A DNA stretch of 64,000 bases, taken from the NCBI GenBank assembly GCA_019359505.1, contig JAHHHD010000001.1, positions 1 through 64,000 of the forward strand. The letters are read 5' to 3'. A program made the translations under genes and the position numbers. The notes beneath the pieces are model-generated. The model made no database searches and was not told where the DNA came from. It saw nothing but the letters and a program-made list of their open reading frames with translations. The stretch is from Drouetiella hepatica Uher 2000/2452. GTDB taxonomy: Bacteria > Cyanobacteriota > Cyanobacteriia > Elainellales > Elainellaceae. Below are positions 52,212 through 61,452 of the stretch, piece after piece (within the stretch, counting starts at the first letter, position 1; the number at the start of each line of letters is the position of its first letter).

Positions 52212-53125
52212 GGGTCACAGGCAGGAGGGGCATCGGCAAAACAGGCATCAATCAAGGTCGCTGACCGAATCGGTCGATCGTAATGATACTGGGCATATTG
52301 GCGCAAAATCCGCTCTAACGACAGCCAAATTCGAGACACGGTCGGCATCTTAGACGAATGAGACGAAAACCAGTCCTGAATCAAATTTGGCTGAGATAAC
52401 TGCTGCAAAATATCTAGCTCGATCGCCCCAATTTCAACGTACAGATCAGCAGGGCGCGAAAGCTTAGGAGACGATGGCAACACTTTGGGGTTGCCAAAAG
52501 TCTGTTTAGGAACTTGTCCGGTAACTTTTGGCACAAGATGCTCAGCCTTGAGACGATCGATCGCCGACAGCAGGAAGGTTCCGCCAGCAAAAATGCTGAA
52601 GCCAACCCGCCAGTCAGGGTCTGCGAAATTGGGCGTTATCGGCTGCTGGGTAACACAGCAAGTCTGTACCTGGGGCGGCAGCCCTGCAAGCGCTAGCAGA
52701 TGGTAGATAGCCTGCACCAGGCAAGGAAGCGTTGTAGCGCTCGGCATCTTTTCCAGGCGACTTAAATGCTCTCGCAGTAAGCAAAATAGCTCTGGCTGCG
52801 GATGATCATCCATTGCCTGCATGAGCGCCAACTCAGCTAAATATTGTCCTGCTGTGAGCTTACCCAAGTCTTGGCTCAGCCCTGGATAGGACTCCTGGCT
52901 CTCGGCCTGGGTGATTTTATCGAGATTTTTGCCCCTGGCAACCAGCAGATGATTCACCACAAACAGACTGCTACGTCCCCCCAAGCTAGACTTATGCTTG
53001 CGAGAGCCAGGAGCGACTGCCCGAATTAAGCCAAACTCCTCGGTGAGGATCGTTAAAAGACGATCGCTCTCTCCTAACGGAGCGCTTTTGAGGTTAATTC
53101 CAAGGGCTTTGTAAGTTCCACTCAT
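52208..53125 (-). CDS. recO: DNA repair protein RecO
   Basis: The RecF-pathway mediator loads RecA onto SSB-coated DNA. The 305-residue protein has an N-terminal OB domain (residues 1-85, with GINLKSAPLGESDRLLTILT and GLIRAVAPGSRKHKSSLGGR). A helical domain follows (YLAELALMQAMDD) with a zinc-finger remnant TCCVTQQPI that lacks the second Cys pair. A variable insert (KVLPSSPKLS) precedes the C-terminal helices. The ATG at 53125 fits. It is translationally coupled to the MFS gene and follows deoC by about 100 bases. Confidence 0.9.
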   Translation of the reverse strand: MSGTYKALGINLKSAPLGESDRLLTILTEEFGLIRAVAPGSRKHKSSLGGRSSLFVVNHLLVARGKNLDKITQAESQESYPGLSQDLGKLTAGQYLAELALMQAMDDHPQPELFCLLREHLSRLEKMPSATTLPCLVQAIYHLLALAGLPPQVQTCCVTQQPITPNFADPDWRVGFSIFAGGTFLLSAIDRLKAEHLVPKVTGQVPKQTFGNPKVLPSSPKLSRPADLYVEIGAIELDILQQLSQPNLIQDWFSSHSSKMPTVSRIWLSLERILRQYAQYHYDRPIRSATLIDACFADAPPACDP

Positions 53126-53225
53126 GGGGACGGGGGCAAACGGTCTTTAGGGGACAAGAAGTCTTCAGGGGGCTGAACTAGAACCTAGCCAGAATCTAAT
53201 TAGTAAACGGATTCCTCTATCCATG

Positions 53226-53897
53226 TCACCCCTCCAGAGTATCGCGTTGACGGATCAGGTCAACCCCTCTAGAAGTACCGAGTCGAGTTGCCCCTGCCAA
53301 AATTAAATCGATCGCCTGTTCAACGGTACGGATACCACCCGATGCTTTAATGCCAACGCGATCCTTAGCAATCGCTTTGAGCAGTGTAACATTTGCGACC
53401 GTCGCCCCGCCCCGCCACCCGGTGCTAGTTTTGAGGTAAGCCACGCCAGCATCCATACAGGCTTCGGCAGCAATCTTCACCTCTGCCTCGCTCAGCACCG
53501 CCATTTCCAGGATGGCTTTGACAGGTTGCCCCATCTCACAAATTTCAGCAATTTCTTGATGCAGCGCGTCGAGCTTGCCCGCCTTCAGCAAGCCTAGGTT
53601 AATGACCATATCTAGCTCAGTTGCGCCATTTTCAATCGCCTCCCCCGCTTCATAAGCCTTAACGGTTGAAGTCGTAGCTCCGCTGGGAAACCCAATCACG
53701 CAGGAGACTTGAGGACGCTTCTTGTAGAGCAGCTCAGCCGTCTGCCGAACATGGGCAGGGTAGACACAAACAGACGCAAAGCTATAGCGATCGGCTTCTT
53801 CGCAGTATTGCGCTACCTGTTCAGGAACTGCGGCTGGATCTAGCAAAGAGTGGTCAATAAACTCGGCTAAATTAATTTCTGAATGAGCTTCAGCCAT
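53226..53897 (-). CDS. deoC: deoxyribose-phosphate aldolase
   Basis: DeoC splits 2-deoxyribose-5-phosphate to acetaldehyde and glyceraldehyde-3-phosphate. The frame opens upstream, but ATG at 53897 (MAEAHSEIN) with GAGGAAATC before it is preferred, giving 223 residues. Active-site stretches are [58 protein letters not shown] (Schiff-base Lys) and [14 protein letters not shown]. It lies upstream of recO on the same strand. Confidence 0.95.
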   Translation of the reverse strand: MAEAHSEINLAEFIDHSLLDPAAVPEQVAQYCEEADRYSFASVCVYPAHVRQTAELLYKKRPQVSCVIGFPSGATTSTVKAYEAGEAIENGATELDMVINLGLLKAGKLDALHQEIAEICEMGQPVKAILEMAVLSEAEVKIAAEACMDAGVAYLKTSTGWRGGATVANVTLLKAIAKDRVGIKASGGIRTVEQAIDLILAGATRLGTSRGVDLIRQRDTLEG

Positions 53898-53973
53898 GAT
53901 TTCCTCCGTTCTGTTAACAGTTTGTCTCAAAAACGATCGGAAATTTATATTTCTTCGGAGCGTGGGATAGGTG

Positions 53974-54852
53974 TCAGGGCGATCGCAGAAAATCCAGCAG
54001 TTCCCGATTTACCGTCTGAGGCGCTTCCTGCTGCACCCAGTGACCACAGTGCGGCAAAAACTTTAGCTTCAGCGGCGCACTCACCAAGCTTTCCATGCCT
54101 TCGGTCAATTTTCGGTTGAAGAAAAAGTCTTCCTCCCCCCACAGCACCAGCGTTGGCGCAGAGATCAGGGCAGGCGATCGCCCTAAGTTTGCCAGCCAAG
54201 TCTGAGGAGAAAAAAGAGTGCGGTAGTGCCGCAAAACCGCAGACAGAGCGCCGGGTTTCTCTAATGCCGCCTGATAAATTTCGGTATCTTGAGCGGTAAA
54301 AGCGCCCTTGCGAATTGCCTGGTCTTGGAACAGGGTTTTGACAAAGCCCCGGAGGTTTTGCTGGATCAGCCACTCTGGTAAAGCTGGAATCTGAAGCGCC
54401 AGCACATACCAGCTTCGACGCAGCTGATCCAGATTGCCCACTAATTCCTGAACGAAGCGCTGTGGGGGTGGCGCATTGAGCATCGCTAGCCGATCGAGGG
54501 CTTCTGGAAACTTTTGAGCTAAATTCCAGGCGATCGCCCCGCCCCAATCATGCCCCACGACGTGAGCTTTAAGATAGCCGAGGCTCTCCATCAAGCCTTT
54601 AATATCTGCGCTCAGCGTGTCTAGGTCATAGCCGCTTTCTGGCTTGTCAGAGTCGTTGTAGCCGCGCAGATCGGGCACCACTACCTTAAAGTGCTGGGCA
54701 AGCGCTGGAATTTGATGCCGCCAGGAGTACCAAAATTCTGGAAATCCATGCAAAAGGATGACCAAATCGCCCTCACCCTGCATGACGCAGTGCAGACGAA
54801 TATTGTTAGTGTTGACAAAGTGATGTTGCCAGCCAAAGCTAAGTGCAGTCAT
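53974..54852 (-). CDS. alpha/beta hydrolase, epoxide-hydrolase-like
   Basis: The 292-residue enzyme has [13 protein letters not shown] (oxyanion hole), [13 protein letters not shown] (nucleophile Asp), an acid Asp or Glu in [11 protein letters not shown], and a base His in [13 protein letters not shown]. An Asp nucleophile with these loops suggests an epoxide hydrolase or haloalkane-dehalogenase-type fold. The frame is open to 54942, but the first 30 residues are unlike the family. ATG at 54852 (MTALSFGWQ) fits better. No redox or lipid partner is adjacent. Confidence 0.85.
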   Translation of the reverse strand: MTALSFGWQHHFVNTNNIRLHCVMQGEGDLVILLHGFPEFWYSWRHQIPALAQHFKVVVPDLRGYNDSDKPESGYDLDTLSADIKGLMESLGYLKAHVVGHDWGGAIAWNLAQKFPEALDRLAMLNAPPPQRFVQELVGNLDQLRRSWYVLALQIPALPEWLIQQNLRGFVKTLFQDQAIRKGAFTAQDTEIYQAALEKPGALSAVLRHYRTLFSPQTWLANLGRSPALISAPTLVLWGEEDFFFNRKLTEGMESLVSAPLKLKFLPHCGHWVQQEAPQTVNRELLDFLRSP

Positions 54853-54998
54853 GTCCCGCAATGCCTTTAACAAAATATCGTGGTAGGAAAAGTAGCGTGA
54901 TAAAAGTGGGTCTCCCAAGACGCAGCAGAAGCGCTGTAGCAAAAGCTACTAAAGCACAATTCCCCTCACCCTATAGCTTAACGTTTTGTTGAGTATCC

Positions 54999-55931
54999 AT
55001 GCCAAGCAAGTTCCCAATCTTTTATTCCAATGAGTTTCTAGAACACGACACGGGTGCCTATCATCCAGAGCGATCGGGGCGGCTAACTGCCATTACCCAG
55101 GCATTAAGGGCACAGCCTTGGAGCGATCGCCTAGAATGGCGGCTCCCTACCCCTGTTTTGTCGCAGGCTGAGCGATTAACCACAGCCCTTCGTGCCGTGC
55201 ACCCCGATCGCTACACCGAGGCTGTTCGGCTTCTAAGCGATACAGGCGGCGGTCACATTGATCCGGATACGGTTGCGTCTCCCCGCAGCTACGGCGTAGC
55301 CCTGCTGGCAGTCAGCGCATGGCTAGATGGCGTTGAGCAAGTGCTGCAATCGGGAGAACCTGCATTTGTGGCTGCTCGTCCTCCAGGGCATCATGCCCTA
55401 CCGGAGCGCGGCATGGGGTTCTGCATTTTTGCCAATGCTGCGATCGCCGCTCTCTATGCTCTTCAGCAACCTGAGATCCAGCGGGTTGCCATTGTCGATT
55501 GGGATGTGCACCATGGCAACGGCACTCAGGCGATCGTTGAATCCCATGCCGACATTGCTTTTTGCTCGCTGCATGAGTTTCCGCAGTATCCCGGCACAGG
55601 AGCCGCCCATGAGTGCGGTAAGTATCATAATGTGATGAATTTCCCGATGCGGTCAGGCAGCACGATCGAGGATTATTTGCTTCACTTCGAGCAGAGCATT
55701 ATTCCTTTTCTACAGCGCTTTCAGCCTGATTTGCTGATTGTCAGCGCGGGTTATGATGCAAACCAGTCCGATCCTTTGGCAAACATCGACCTACAGCCTC
55801 AGGACTACGGAGCTTTGACCGATTGCTGTTTGCAAGTCACGCGCCGTATTCTTTTTGGGCTAGAAGGCGGATACGATTTTGAGGCATTAGCGCAGTCTGT
55901 AACCGCTACTATTGAACGCTGCCTTGCCTAA
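54999..55931 (+). CDS. histone-deacetylase-like (arginase fold) amidohydrolase
   Basis: The 310-residue zinc enzyme belongs to the class II HDAC/acetoin-utilisation/acetylpolyamine amidohydrolase superfamily. Signature segments are HDTGAYHPERSGRL, ARPPGHHALPERGMGFCIFA (His dyad), DWDVHHGNGTQ (zinc Asp/His), SAGYDANQSDPLAN (zinc Asp) and LEGGYDFEA. The natural substrate in bacteria is unclear. ATG at 54999. It is divergent from the hydrolase gene, and a hairpin follows it. Confidence 0.92.
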   Translation: MPSKFPIFYSNEFLEHDTGAYHPERSGRLTAITQALRAQPWSDRLEWRLPTPVLSQAERLTTALRAVHPDRYTEAVRLLSDTGGGHIDPDTVASPRSYGVALLAVSAWLDGVEQVLQSGEPAFVAARPPGHHALPERGMGFCIFANAAIAALYALQQPEIQRVAIVDWDVHHGNGTQAIVESHADIAFCSLHEFPQYPGTGAAHECGKYHNVMNFPMRSGSTIEDYLLHFEQSIIPFLQRFQPDLLIVSAGYDANQSDPLANIDLQPQDYGALTDCCLQVTRRILFGLEGGYDFEALAQSVTATIERCLA

Positions 55932-55987
55932 AATCTATCAATGCTGAATCTGCTCCGCGAAATCCACTCTACCCCCCTTTGATAGAT

Positions 55988-56019
55988 TGCACCCTCAAAG
56001 CCTTAGACTAGAGGGTGCA
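55988..56019 (+). terminator. hairpin after the HDAC-like gene
   Basis: TGCACCCTC and GAGGGTGCA are perfect nine-base arms with a 14-base loop. The right arm overlaps the first of three tandem repeats. No strong T run follows, so termination may be partial. Confidence 0.45.
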
Positions 56020-56059
56020 TTGTTATTACGTGCATTGTTATCACGTGCATTGCCATTCC
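56015..56059. repeat. three tandem 15-bp repeats upstream of tpiA
   Basis: GTGCATTGTTATTAC, GTGCATTGTTATCAC and GTGCATTGCCATTCC follow directly. They contain in-frame GTG codons with respect to tpiA, which makes the frame look longer than the real gene. The peptide ([14 protein letters not shown]) is an artefact of the repeat. Confidence 0.75.
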
Positions 56060-56134
56060 GGTCATGAACTGCGTATTGGTCGCGGTCATTCACCGCATTT
56101 ACCCACCCTCACACTTAGCATACTGAGTCAACTT

Positions 56135-56869
56135 GTGCGTAAGGTCATCATTGCTGGCAACTGGAAGATGTATAAAACTCAGGCGGAAGCCCAAGAGTTT
56201 TTGCAGGGATTTTTAGATCAAATTGCTGAAACCCCAGACGATCGCGAGATTGTTCTCTGCGTGCCCTACACGTCGCTCAGCGCCATGTCTAGAAATCTGC
56301 ATGGCACTCGAATCAGAATAGGGGCACAAAATGTCCATTGGGAAACCGCAGGAGCCTACACTGGAGAGATATCTGCACCCATGCTGACTGAAATGGGCGT
56401 ACGATACGTCGTGGTAGGTCATAGCGAACGTAGACAGTATTTTGGTGAAACTGATGTCACAGTCAACCTACGGCTAAAGACAGCACAGAAACATGGTCTT
56501 ATTCCCATTCTTTGCGTCGGCGAAACCAAGCAGCAGCGAGACACAGGTGAAACGGAAGCTCTGATTTGCAGTCAGCTCGAAAAAGATTTGGTAGAGGTCG
56601 ATCAGGGTAGTCTGGTGATTGCCTATGAGCCGATTTGGGCGATCGGCACAGGAGATACTTGCGATGCCAAAGAGGCCAATCGCATCGTTGGGCTAATCCG
56701 TAGTCAGCTCGACAATAAAAATGTCACGATCCAGTACGGCGGTTCTGTCAAGCCTGGGAACGTCGATGACATCATGGCACAGCCAGAAATTGATGGGGCG
56801 CTCGTAGGAGGAGCCAGTTTGTCACCCAAAGAGTTTGCCCGGATTGCCAACTTTCAGGCAGATCCATAG
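56135..56869 (+). CDS. tpiA: triosephosphate isomerase
   Basis: TpiA interconverts DHAP and glyceraldehyde-3-phosphate. The frame extends back to 56015 through a tandem repeat, but GTG at 56135 ([15 protein letters not shown]) gives 244 residues, the family length. NWKMYK holds the catalytic Lys, VVGHSERR the catalytic His, [11 protein letters not shown] the base Glu, and [10 protein letters not shown] the phosphate-binding loop. It probably shares a transcript with the two small genes downstream. Confidence 0.95.
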   Translation: MRKVIIAGNWKMYKTQAEAQEFLQGFLDQIAETPDDREIVLCVPYTSLSAMSRNLHGTRIRIGAQNVHWETAGAYTGEISAPMLTEMGVRYVVVGHSERRQYFGETDVTVNLRLKTAQKHGLIPILCVGETKQQRDTGETEALICSQLEKDLVEVDQGSLVIAYEPIWAIGTGDTCDAKEANRIVGLIRSQLDNKNVTIQYGGSVKPGNVDDIMAQPEIDGALVGGASLSPKEFARIANFQADP

Positions 56870-56880
56870 CGGTAGATAGC

Positions 56881-57258
56881 ATGACCGATACGCTCTCATC
56901 GGCTAGCTACAGCATTTCTCCCGAACAGGCGGAACAGTTGGAGCAAATCTACAACTTCAAGCGATCGTCTGAAATCTGGCAGTTTTTGCAGGAGAATGCC
57001 TTCGTGATTCCTCTGCTTTTGGAAGCGCCTACCTATGTCTATCGCCAATTCCCAGATGCCGCGATGTTTCTAGAGGTCTTAGTGCATCCCCAAGGTTCTG
57101 CCTCAGACGATGACGAAATGGTAATTCACGTCACGACCCAGCTTGAGGCTGATGATGCACTCGATCGCCTCTGGGAACTCGATCGCGACTGGTGGCTCAA
57201 AGCCTCAGAAACCGTTGCGGGACGGCTGATAATTGATATAGATTTTCAGGAAGTTTGA
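56881..57258 (+). CDS. hypothetical protein, 125 aa, partner of a HEPN gene
   Basis: I recall similar small cyanobacterial proteins beginning SPEQAEQLEQIYNFKRSSEI and carrying WQFLQENAFVIPLLLEAP. The function is unknown. It is acidic, with a beta-rich second half (MFLEVLVHPQGSASDDDEMV; WWLKASETV) and no membrane segment. It starts 11 bases after tpiA and is followed by a HEPN-domain gene 41 bases on. In similar small-gene pairs, one member is a toxin-like HEPN and the other its partner. That relationship here is inference. Confidence 0.7.
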   Translation: MTDTLSSASYSISPEQAEQLEQIYNFKRSSEIWQFLQENAFVIPLLLEAPTYVYRQFPDAAMFLEVLVHPQGSASDDDEMVIHVTTQLEADDALDRLWELDRDWWLKASETVAGRLIIDIDFQEV

Positions 57259-57299
57259 TGGGTATGGTAGTCTTCTAAAACAAACTCCCGTGAGCCGAT

Positions 57300-57722
57300 A
57301 TGAGCTTTAATTGGGCGGAATACCTGCATCTCGCAGAAGAGTTAACCGGAATTGCAAATTCGATCGCAGGTGAAGAAGCCCGTCTTCGCTCCACAATTAG
57401 CCGCGCCTACTATGCCGCATTCATCCGCGCCAGGAATTACCTGCGTCACCAAGATTTAGATCTACCTAGAAATGGCGATGTGCATCGCTACGTGCGAGAT
57501 TATTTCGATCGCAGCAGCAATGAACTTCATCGTATGATTGCCAACGATCTGGCAAGACTTCGCATTAGCCGCAACCGCGCCGACTACGACGACATTATGA
57601 CGCAGCTTCCTGTGTTAGCTCGAATGTCTCTGAAGCTAGCGGCTAGAGTATTGGCTAACTTAGATGAACTGCTGTTGCAGCAACGTCAAGCGCTTCTAAA
57701 AAGTGAGGTCAAGCGCCCTTAA
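57300..57722 (+). CDS. HEPN-domain protein, 140 aa
   Basis: The all-helical protein has the HEPN pattern: SRAYYAAFIRARNYL near residues 34-48 and LRISRNRADYDD near 87-98 (Arg-rich helix with the ADY signature). HEPN domains act as RNases or nucleotide-binding partners in toxin-antitoxin and other conflict systems. The canonical RxxxxH catalytic motif is not evident, so it may be a non-catalytic or antitoxin-like form. ATG at 57300 (MSFNWAEYLHL). It lies just after the unknown 125-residue gene and converges with uppP. Confidence 0.83.
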   Translation: MSFNWAEYLHLAEELTGIANSIAGEEARLRSTISRAYYAAFIRARNYLRHQDLDLPRNGDVHRYVRDYFDRSSNELHRMIANDLARLRISRNRADYDDIMTQLPVLARMSLKLAARVLANLDELLLQQRQALLKSEVKRP

Positions 57723-57741
57723 CAAGTTAACCTTTAACAAG

Positions 57742-58560
57742 CTAACCCTTAACCAAATTGAACGCCAAGCCAAACAGCAGCAGTCCGCCGAACCCCAAGC
57801 GATACCAGACAAACACCCAGGTGCTGCGCCGTTGCAGATAGCGCAGCAGCCACGCGATCGACAAATATGAAAAAATGAAGGTTGAGATAATTCCTGCGAT
57901 GAGAGCAATAACGCTGTCTACGCTAGTAAAGGCTTTACTCGCCTGATAAAGGGTGGCGATCGTCAGCGTTGGAATGCCTAGCAGAAACGAAAATCGAGCG
58001 GCTGTCTGACGCTCTAGACCCAAAAACAAGGCGGCTGTCAAGGTCGAACCCGATCGAGATGCGCCCGGAAGTAGAGCAATCATCTGACCTAAGCCCACGA
58101 GAACTCCGTCAATCACTTGTAGTGACTCAAACCCTCGCTTCCGGCTGCCAATTTTTTCAGCCAGCGCCAGCAAAAGCGACATGGCGATCGACATGATGGC
58201 AATTACCAGGATGCTTTCTGGCAAAATATCTTTGAGCAGAAAACCAACTGCCAAAGCTGGAATAGTGCCGACTGTGATGCCAACCAGCAGTTTCCATTCT
58301 TCTCGTTGCCAGTCCTTTTGCTGGAAGGCTGTCCAAGCCCCGGTCAAAATTTGCCGAATATCTGACCAGAAGTACCAAACCACGGCAATCACACTGCCGA
58401 ACTGGATAGCGTCCACAAAGTATTTTTGTCCCACATCTGTCCAGCCAAAAATCTTGGTAAAAACCAGCAGGTGAGCGGTGCTGCTGATGGGCAAAAATTC
58501 AGTAATGCCTTGGACGATTCCTAAGACGATCGCTCGAAATATTTCTTGAATTAAATTCAC
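57742..58560 (-). CDS. uppP: undecaprenyl-diphosphatase UppP (BacA)
   Basis: UppP recycles the lipid carrier for peptidoglycan. The 272-residue membrane protein has about eight segments. Active-site motifs are GITEFLPISSTAHL (Glu- and Ser-rich) and LPGASRSGSTLTAALFLGL (Arg/Ser). ATG at 58560 fits the family. It converges with the HEPN gene. Confidence 0.95.
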   Translation of the reverse strand: MNLIQEIFRAIVLGIVQGITEFLPISSTAHLLVFTKIFGWTDVGQKYFVDAIQFGSVIAVVWYFWSDIRQILTGAWTAFQQKDWQREEWKLLVGITVGTIPALAVGFLLKDILPESILVIAIMSIAMSLLLALAEKIGSRKRGFESLQVIDGVLVGLGQMIALLPGASRSGSTLTAALFLGLERQTAARFSFLLGIPTLTIATLYQASKAFTSVDSVIALIAGIISTFIFSYLSIAWLLRYLQRRSTWVFVWYRLGFGGLLLFGLAFNLVKG

Positions 58561-58893
58561 GTTGTTACCTAGCAGGTCGTTAGTGTATCAGCCTGAGATG
58601 TATCAGTCTGGCATCGATTCGGGGCATTGGGAGCAGGATTTTGCCACATTCTAATCATCATCAGCCTAATCGCCGCTGCGGTCTAATCTGAAATTGACGC
58701 GCTGAACCACAGCTTAGGAGTTTACCCGGAGGCAAGTCTATCCCTTATCCTCTTCTTTAGAAAAGTTTTATCGTCAGTCCAGAAATTATTAAGCAGTGGA
58801 TCTAAGTTGGGATAAGATACGGAGATAGATATGCCCCCCCAGGGGATATATCTATGCTATGTTAAGAAAGTTGAACTAGATTATTAGAAAATT
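58561..58893. other. leader and hairpin before the DUF3120 gene
   Basis: About 330 bases without a gene. A stem near 58824-58857 pairs ATAGATATGCCCC with GGGGATATATCTAT. It may regulate the DUF3120 gene or terminate. No clear promoter is assigned. Confidence 0.45.
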
Positions 58894-59622
58894 TTGTCTT
58901 CCTTTATCCCTTTTTCTAAAGACCTCTACTCAAATGCTTTAGATTTACAGCCCGCACGGTCTTCCAGGGATGAGAAGGGCGATCGCATTCATCAAGCCCG
59001 TCTAGTATTTGCTGCCGCAATTTTTTTAGTGGCTGTTCCCGTCTTTTTTCAGGCTCCTCTGGTAAGGGTTTTCCCTTGGCTGAGCTTAGGCATGACCGCT
59101 GGCTGGCTCTGGCTCAGTCTGCATCTGCGTAGCCTTCCTAAGACGGCTTTATGGGGAGATTTGTTACTAGGGTTTACCTGGACATGGCTGGCTGGCTCAG
59201 TTTACTGGGGCTGGTTGCGCTGGGAGCCATTGCTGCACTTACCTGTGGAAGCGATCGGTCTCCCTTTCGCCTGGCTCAGTTTGATGATGGGTCGAGATAA
59301 GGTAGGCAACTGGTTCTATCTGGGTTCGCTTTTCGGCACATCCATCACAGATATCTACTTTTTCTTAGTTAATCTTATTCCTCAATGGCGGCAGCTCATG
59401 AAGGCAGAGCCGGATTTAGTTCAGCCTATTTTTCAGAGCGCCATTATTCAGATTCAGACTCCTTGGGGAATTGGATGTGCGATCGCTCTGGCTCTGGTGC
59501 TGATAGCTGCCAGCAGTCTGCCTCTGCGGTCGCAACAGTTACACTGGTGGGGGTTCAGTGGCGCAGTCTTCAGCACAATTTTGGTAGATGGTCTCTTCTG
59601 GCTAGCGGCAACCTACGTCTAG
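58894..59622 (+). CDS. DUF3120 domain membrane protein
   Basis: The 242-residue protein belongs to a cyanobacterial and plastid family of unknown function. About five hydrophobic segments follow a hydrophilic 33-residue N-terminus (LVFAAAIFLVAVPVFFQAPL; GDLLLGFTWTWLAGSVYWGW; GNWFYLGSLFGTSITDIYFF). The frame opens with TTG at 58894. No ATG occurs until about residue 68, inside the membrane region, so the true start is uncertain. It is monocistronic. Confidence 0.78.
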   Translation: MSSFIPFSKDLYSNALDLQPARSSRDEKGDRIHQARLVFAAAIFLVAVPVFFQAPLVRVFPWLSLGMTAGWLWLSLHLRSLPKTALWGDLLLGFTWTWLAGSVYWGWLRWEPLLHLPVEAIGLPFAWLSLMMGRDKVGNWFYLGSLFGTSITDIYFFLVNLIPQWRQLMKAEPDLVQPIFQSAIIQIQTPWGIGCAIALALVLIAASSLPLRSQQLHWWGFSGAVFSTILVDGLFWLAATYV

Positions 59623-59940
59623 GGTCAGGACATGATGGAAATAATTCGAATCTATGGGTGATCATAATTTACCTATGGCTGGGTCAGTCTGCGGCTAGAT
59701 TAATGCGTGTTAAGGCATCGAGTAAGTTAAGCTTTACAGAGCTTGTCTGATTAAAAATGAACTTTGGGTTAGCGGTACTGACTGGATACATTAGTTCTTC
59801 TATATTAAGAATTTAGTAATTCATCCGGAGTTCATTTCAGACAAAGCCTCTTTATAATGCAAGAGCTGATCATGCATTAGCTGAACGTTCGCGCTTTTTG
59901 CGTTGAATCGAGTCAGGATACTACCTAGCCAGAGACACGA
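59623..59940. other. intergenic region upstream of the FHA-cyclase gene
   Basis: No gene is supported. A TATAAT at 59853-59858 lies within TAATGCA...TGCATTA arms (59855-59879) and could be a -10 element with an overlapping palindrome for the cyclase gene. No clear -35 is visible. Confidence 0.35.
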
Positions 59941-60945
59941 ATGGTTTCTCAACGTGTGGCAACTGCACAACCCGTTCCCCATCTAATTTTGCGAACTGAA
60001 TCTGGGAGCCGCTATCTCTCGTTAGTGGGCAGTAGCTGCTGGACTGCCGGGAGAGGAGACGACAATAATTTTGTGCTGCCCGATCGCTGGATTTCGCGCA
60101 ACCATGCCATGCTGCAACGCATGGAGACGGGGGAGTTTTACCTAATTGATCTAGGCAGCCGCAACGGCTCGTTTGTCAATGGCAGAAGGGTAAGTGTTCC
60201 TGTGACGCTGCAAAATGGTGATCGCCTTACTTTTGGGCAAACTGAACTAGAGTTTTATACACCCGATACTGAACATCTGAATCATTCCCCCGTTGGGCTA
60301 GACTCTCAAGAGTTTACGGCAACTGCTACACTGCATGTCCGTCGGCTGATTTCGGTTCTAGTGGTTGATATCCGCAACTTTACCGGGATGACGCGTCAGA
60401 TCGATGAGAAATTGCTGTCTGAAGTGATTGGCACCTGGTTTCGCTGCGCTGGAGAAATCATCCGCGAGTATGGAAGCTGGGTTGATAAGTATATTGGCGA
60501 TGCCGTCATGGCAGTCTGGATTCACGGTGCGCAGGGAATTAGCCCCGAAGAGATGGTGCGCATCACCCGCGCCCTTAGCGCTATGCACAAGATGACCAGT
60601 CAGCTTCATGAACGCTATCCGTTGCCCTTTCCCCTCCAAATTGGTGCTGGGTTAAACACAGGATACGCCATGGTAGGGAATACAGGAACAGGCGATCGCC
60701 CCGATTACACGGCTCTGGGCGACACAGTCAACGCTGCTTTCCGACTAGAGTCTTCGACGAAGCAAATTGGCTCAGATATTGCATTAGGAGAAACAACCTA
60801 TCAATATCTAGCAGAGTCAGGCATTAGTCCCGATCTATTCAAGCAACACACCGTTAGCCTCAAGGGCTATGACGTCCCAACTTTGACTTACGCAGGATCA
60901 TTCACCGATCTAGACACATTCCTTAAGTTAATGCCTAATGACTGA
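59941..60945 (+). CDS. FHA-domain class III adenylate cyclase
   Basis: The 334-residue protein joins a phosphothreonine-binding FHA domain to a class III cyclase. The FHA domain (about 30-95) has WISRNHAMLQ and LIDLGSRNGSFVNGRRV. The cyclase (about 135-300) has LVVDIRNFTGMT with a metal Asp, VDKYIGDAVMAVW with a second metal Asp and an adenine-selecting Lys, and PDYTALGDTVNAAFRLES with the transition-state Asn/Arg. Lys and Asp at the base-recognition sites favour ATP over GTP. It probably makes cAMP in response to a phosphorylated partner. No membrane segment is seen. It converges with rpmA across two hairpins. Confidence 0.93.
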   Translation: MVSQRVATAQPVPHLILRTESGSRYLSLVGSSCWTAGRGDDNNFVLPDRWISRNHAMLQRMETGEFYLIDLGSRNGSFVNGRRVSVPVTLQNGDRLTFGQTELEFYTPDTEHLNHSPVGLDSQEFTATATLHVRRLISVLVVDIRNFTGMTRQIDEKLLSEVIGTWFRCAGEIIREYGSWVDKYIGDAVMAVWIHGAQGISPEEMVRITRALSAMHKMTSQLHERYPLPFPLQIGAGLNTGYAMVGNTGTGDRPDYTALGDTVNAAFRLESSTKQIGSDIALGETTYQYLAESGISPDLFKQHTVSLKGYDVPTLTYAGSFTDLDTFLKLMPND

Positions 60946-60958
60946 TGCCCGATGACAA

Positions 60959-60987
60959 AAGAGCGAAGCTTTATGGGCTTCGCTCTT
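60959..60987 (-). terminator. rho-independent-type hairpin
   Basis: AAGAGCGAAGC and GCTTCGCTCTT are perfect 11-base arms with loop TTTATGG. On the minus strand TTTTG follows, so it can terminate the rplU-rpmA transcript. On the plus strand it follows the cyclase stop. Confidence 0.7.
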
Positions 60988-61014
60988 GACTCACTACATT
61001 GAACCTTTAGCAAG

Positions 61015-61049
61015 TTAGGTTTGGTGAGTTGTGCTCCTACCAAACCTAA
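61015..61049. terminator. second hairpin between the cyclase and rpmA
   Basis: TTAGGTTTGGT and ACCAAACCTAA are perfect 11-base arms with a 13-base loop. It is extended by flanking GCAA/TTGC. It probably shares in termination between the convergent genes. Confidence 0.55.
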
Positions 61050-61089
61050 TTTGCAAACGGTCTATTGCCTATACCATGCACCAGAACAG

Positions 61090-61389
61090 CTACGCGATTT
61101 CTGCAACTTCTGCAACAGGCACAATGGATTCCATAGCAGCAGCATAGACGCTGATCTTCTTGCGGTTCTTGCCTCGGCGCTCAAATGTGACGATCCCGTC
61201 AATTAAAGCAAACAACGTGTCATCGCTGCCCCGCCCGACATTTGAACCCGGATGAATTTTGGTTCCCCGCTGCCGCACCAAAATATTTCCAGCTCTGACA
61301 ACTTGACCGCCGTACCGCTTAACACCAAGTCGCTGAGCGTTAGAATCACGTCCGTTGCGAGTACTACCCGTTCCCTTCTTATGAGCCAT
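61090..61389 (-). CDS. rpmA: 50S ribosomal protein L27
   Basis: The 99-residue protein has the L27 sequence: [20 protein letters not shown] followed by [20 protein letters not shown] and a C-terminal [20 protein letters not shown]. It lies near the peptidyl-transferase centre. ATG at 61389. It follows rplU by about 60 bases on the same strand, the usual pair. Confidence 0.97.
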   Translation of the reverse strand: MAHKKGTGSTRNGRDSNAQRLGVKRYGGQVVRAGNILVRQRGTKIHPGSNVGRGSDDTLFALIDGIVTFERRGKNRKKISVYAAAMESIVPVAEVAEIA

Positions 61390-61452
61390 GTGAATTCCTA
61401 CCCCTTACTAACGTTATCTTCCACCCTAGCCAAAGCCCAGCTAGCCCAAATC

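Noticed and set aside
53945-54547. 200-residue minus-strand frame
   Set aside because: It is a shadow frame of the alpha/beta hydrolase gene on the same strand, with Ser/Arg/Ala-rich composition.
56015-56059. possible CRISPR-like or iteron array
   Set aside because: Only three contiguous 15-mers without spacers; no other origin signals such as DnaA boxes nearby.
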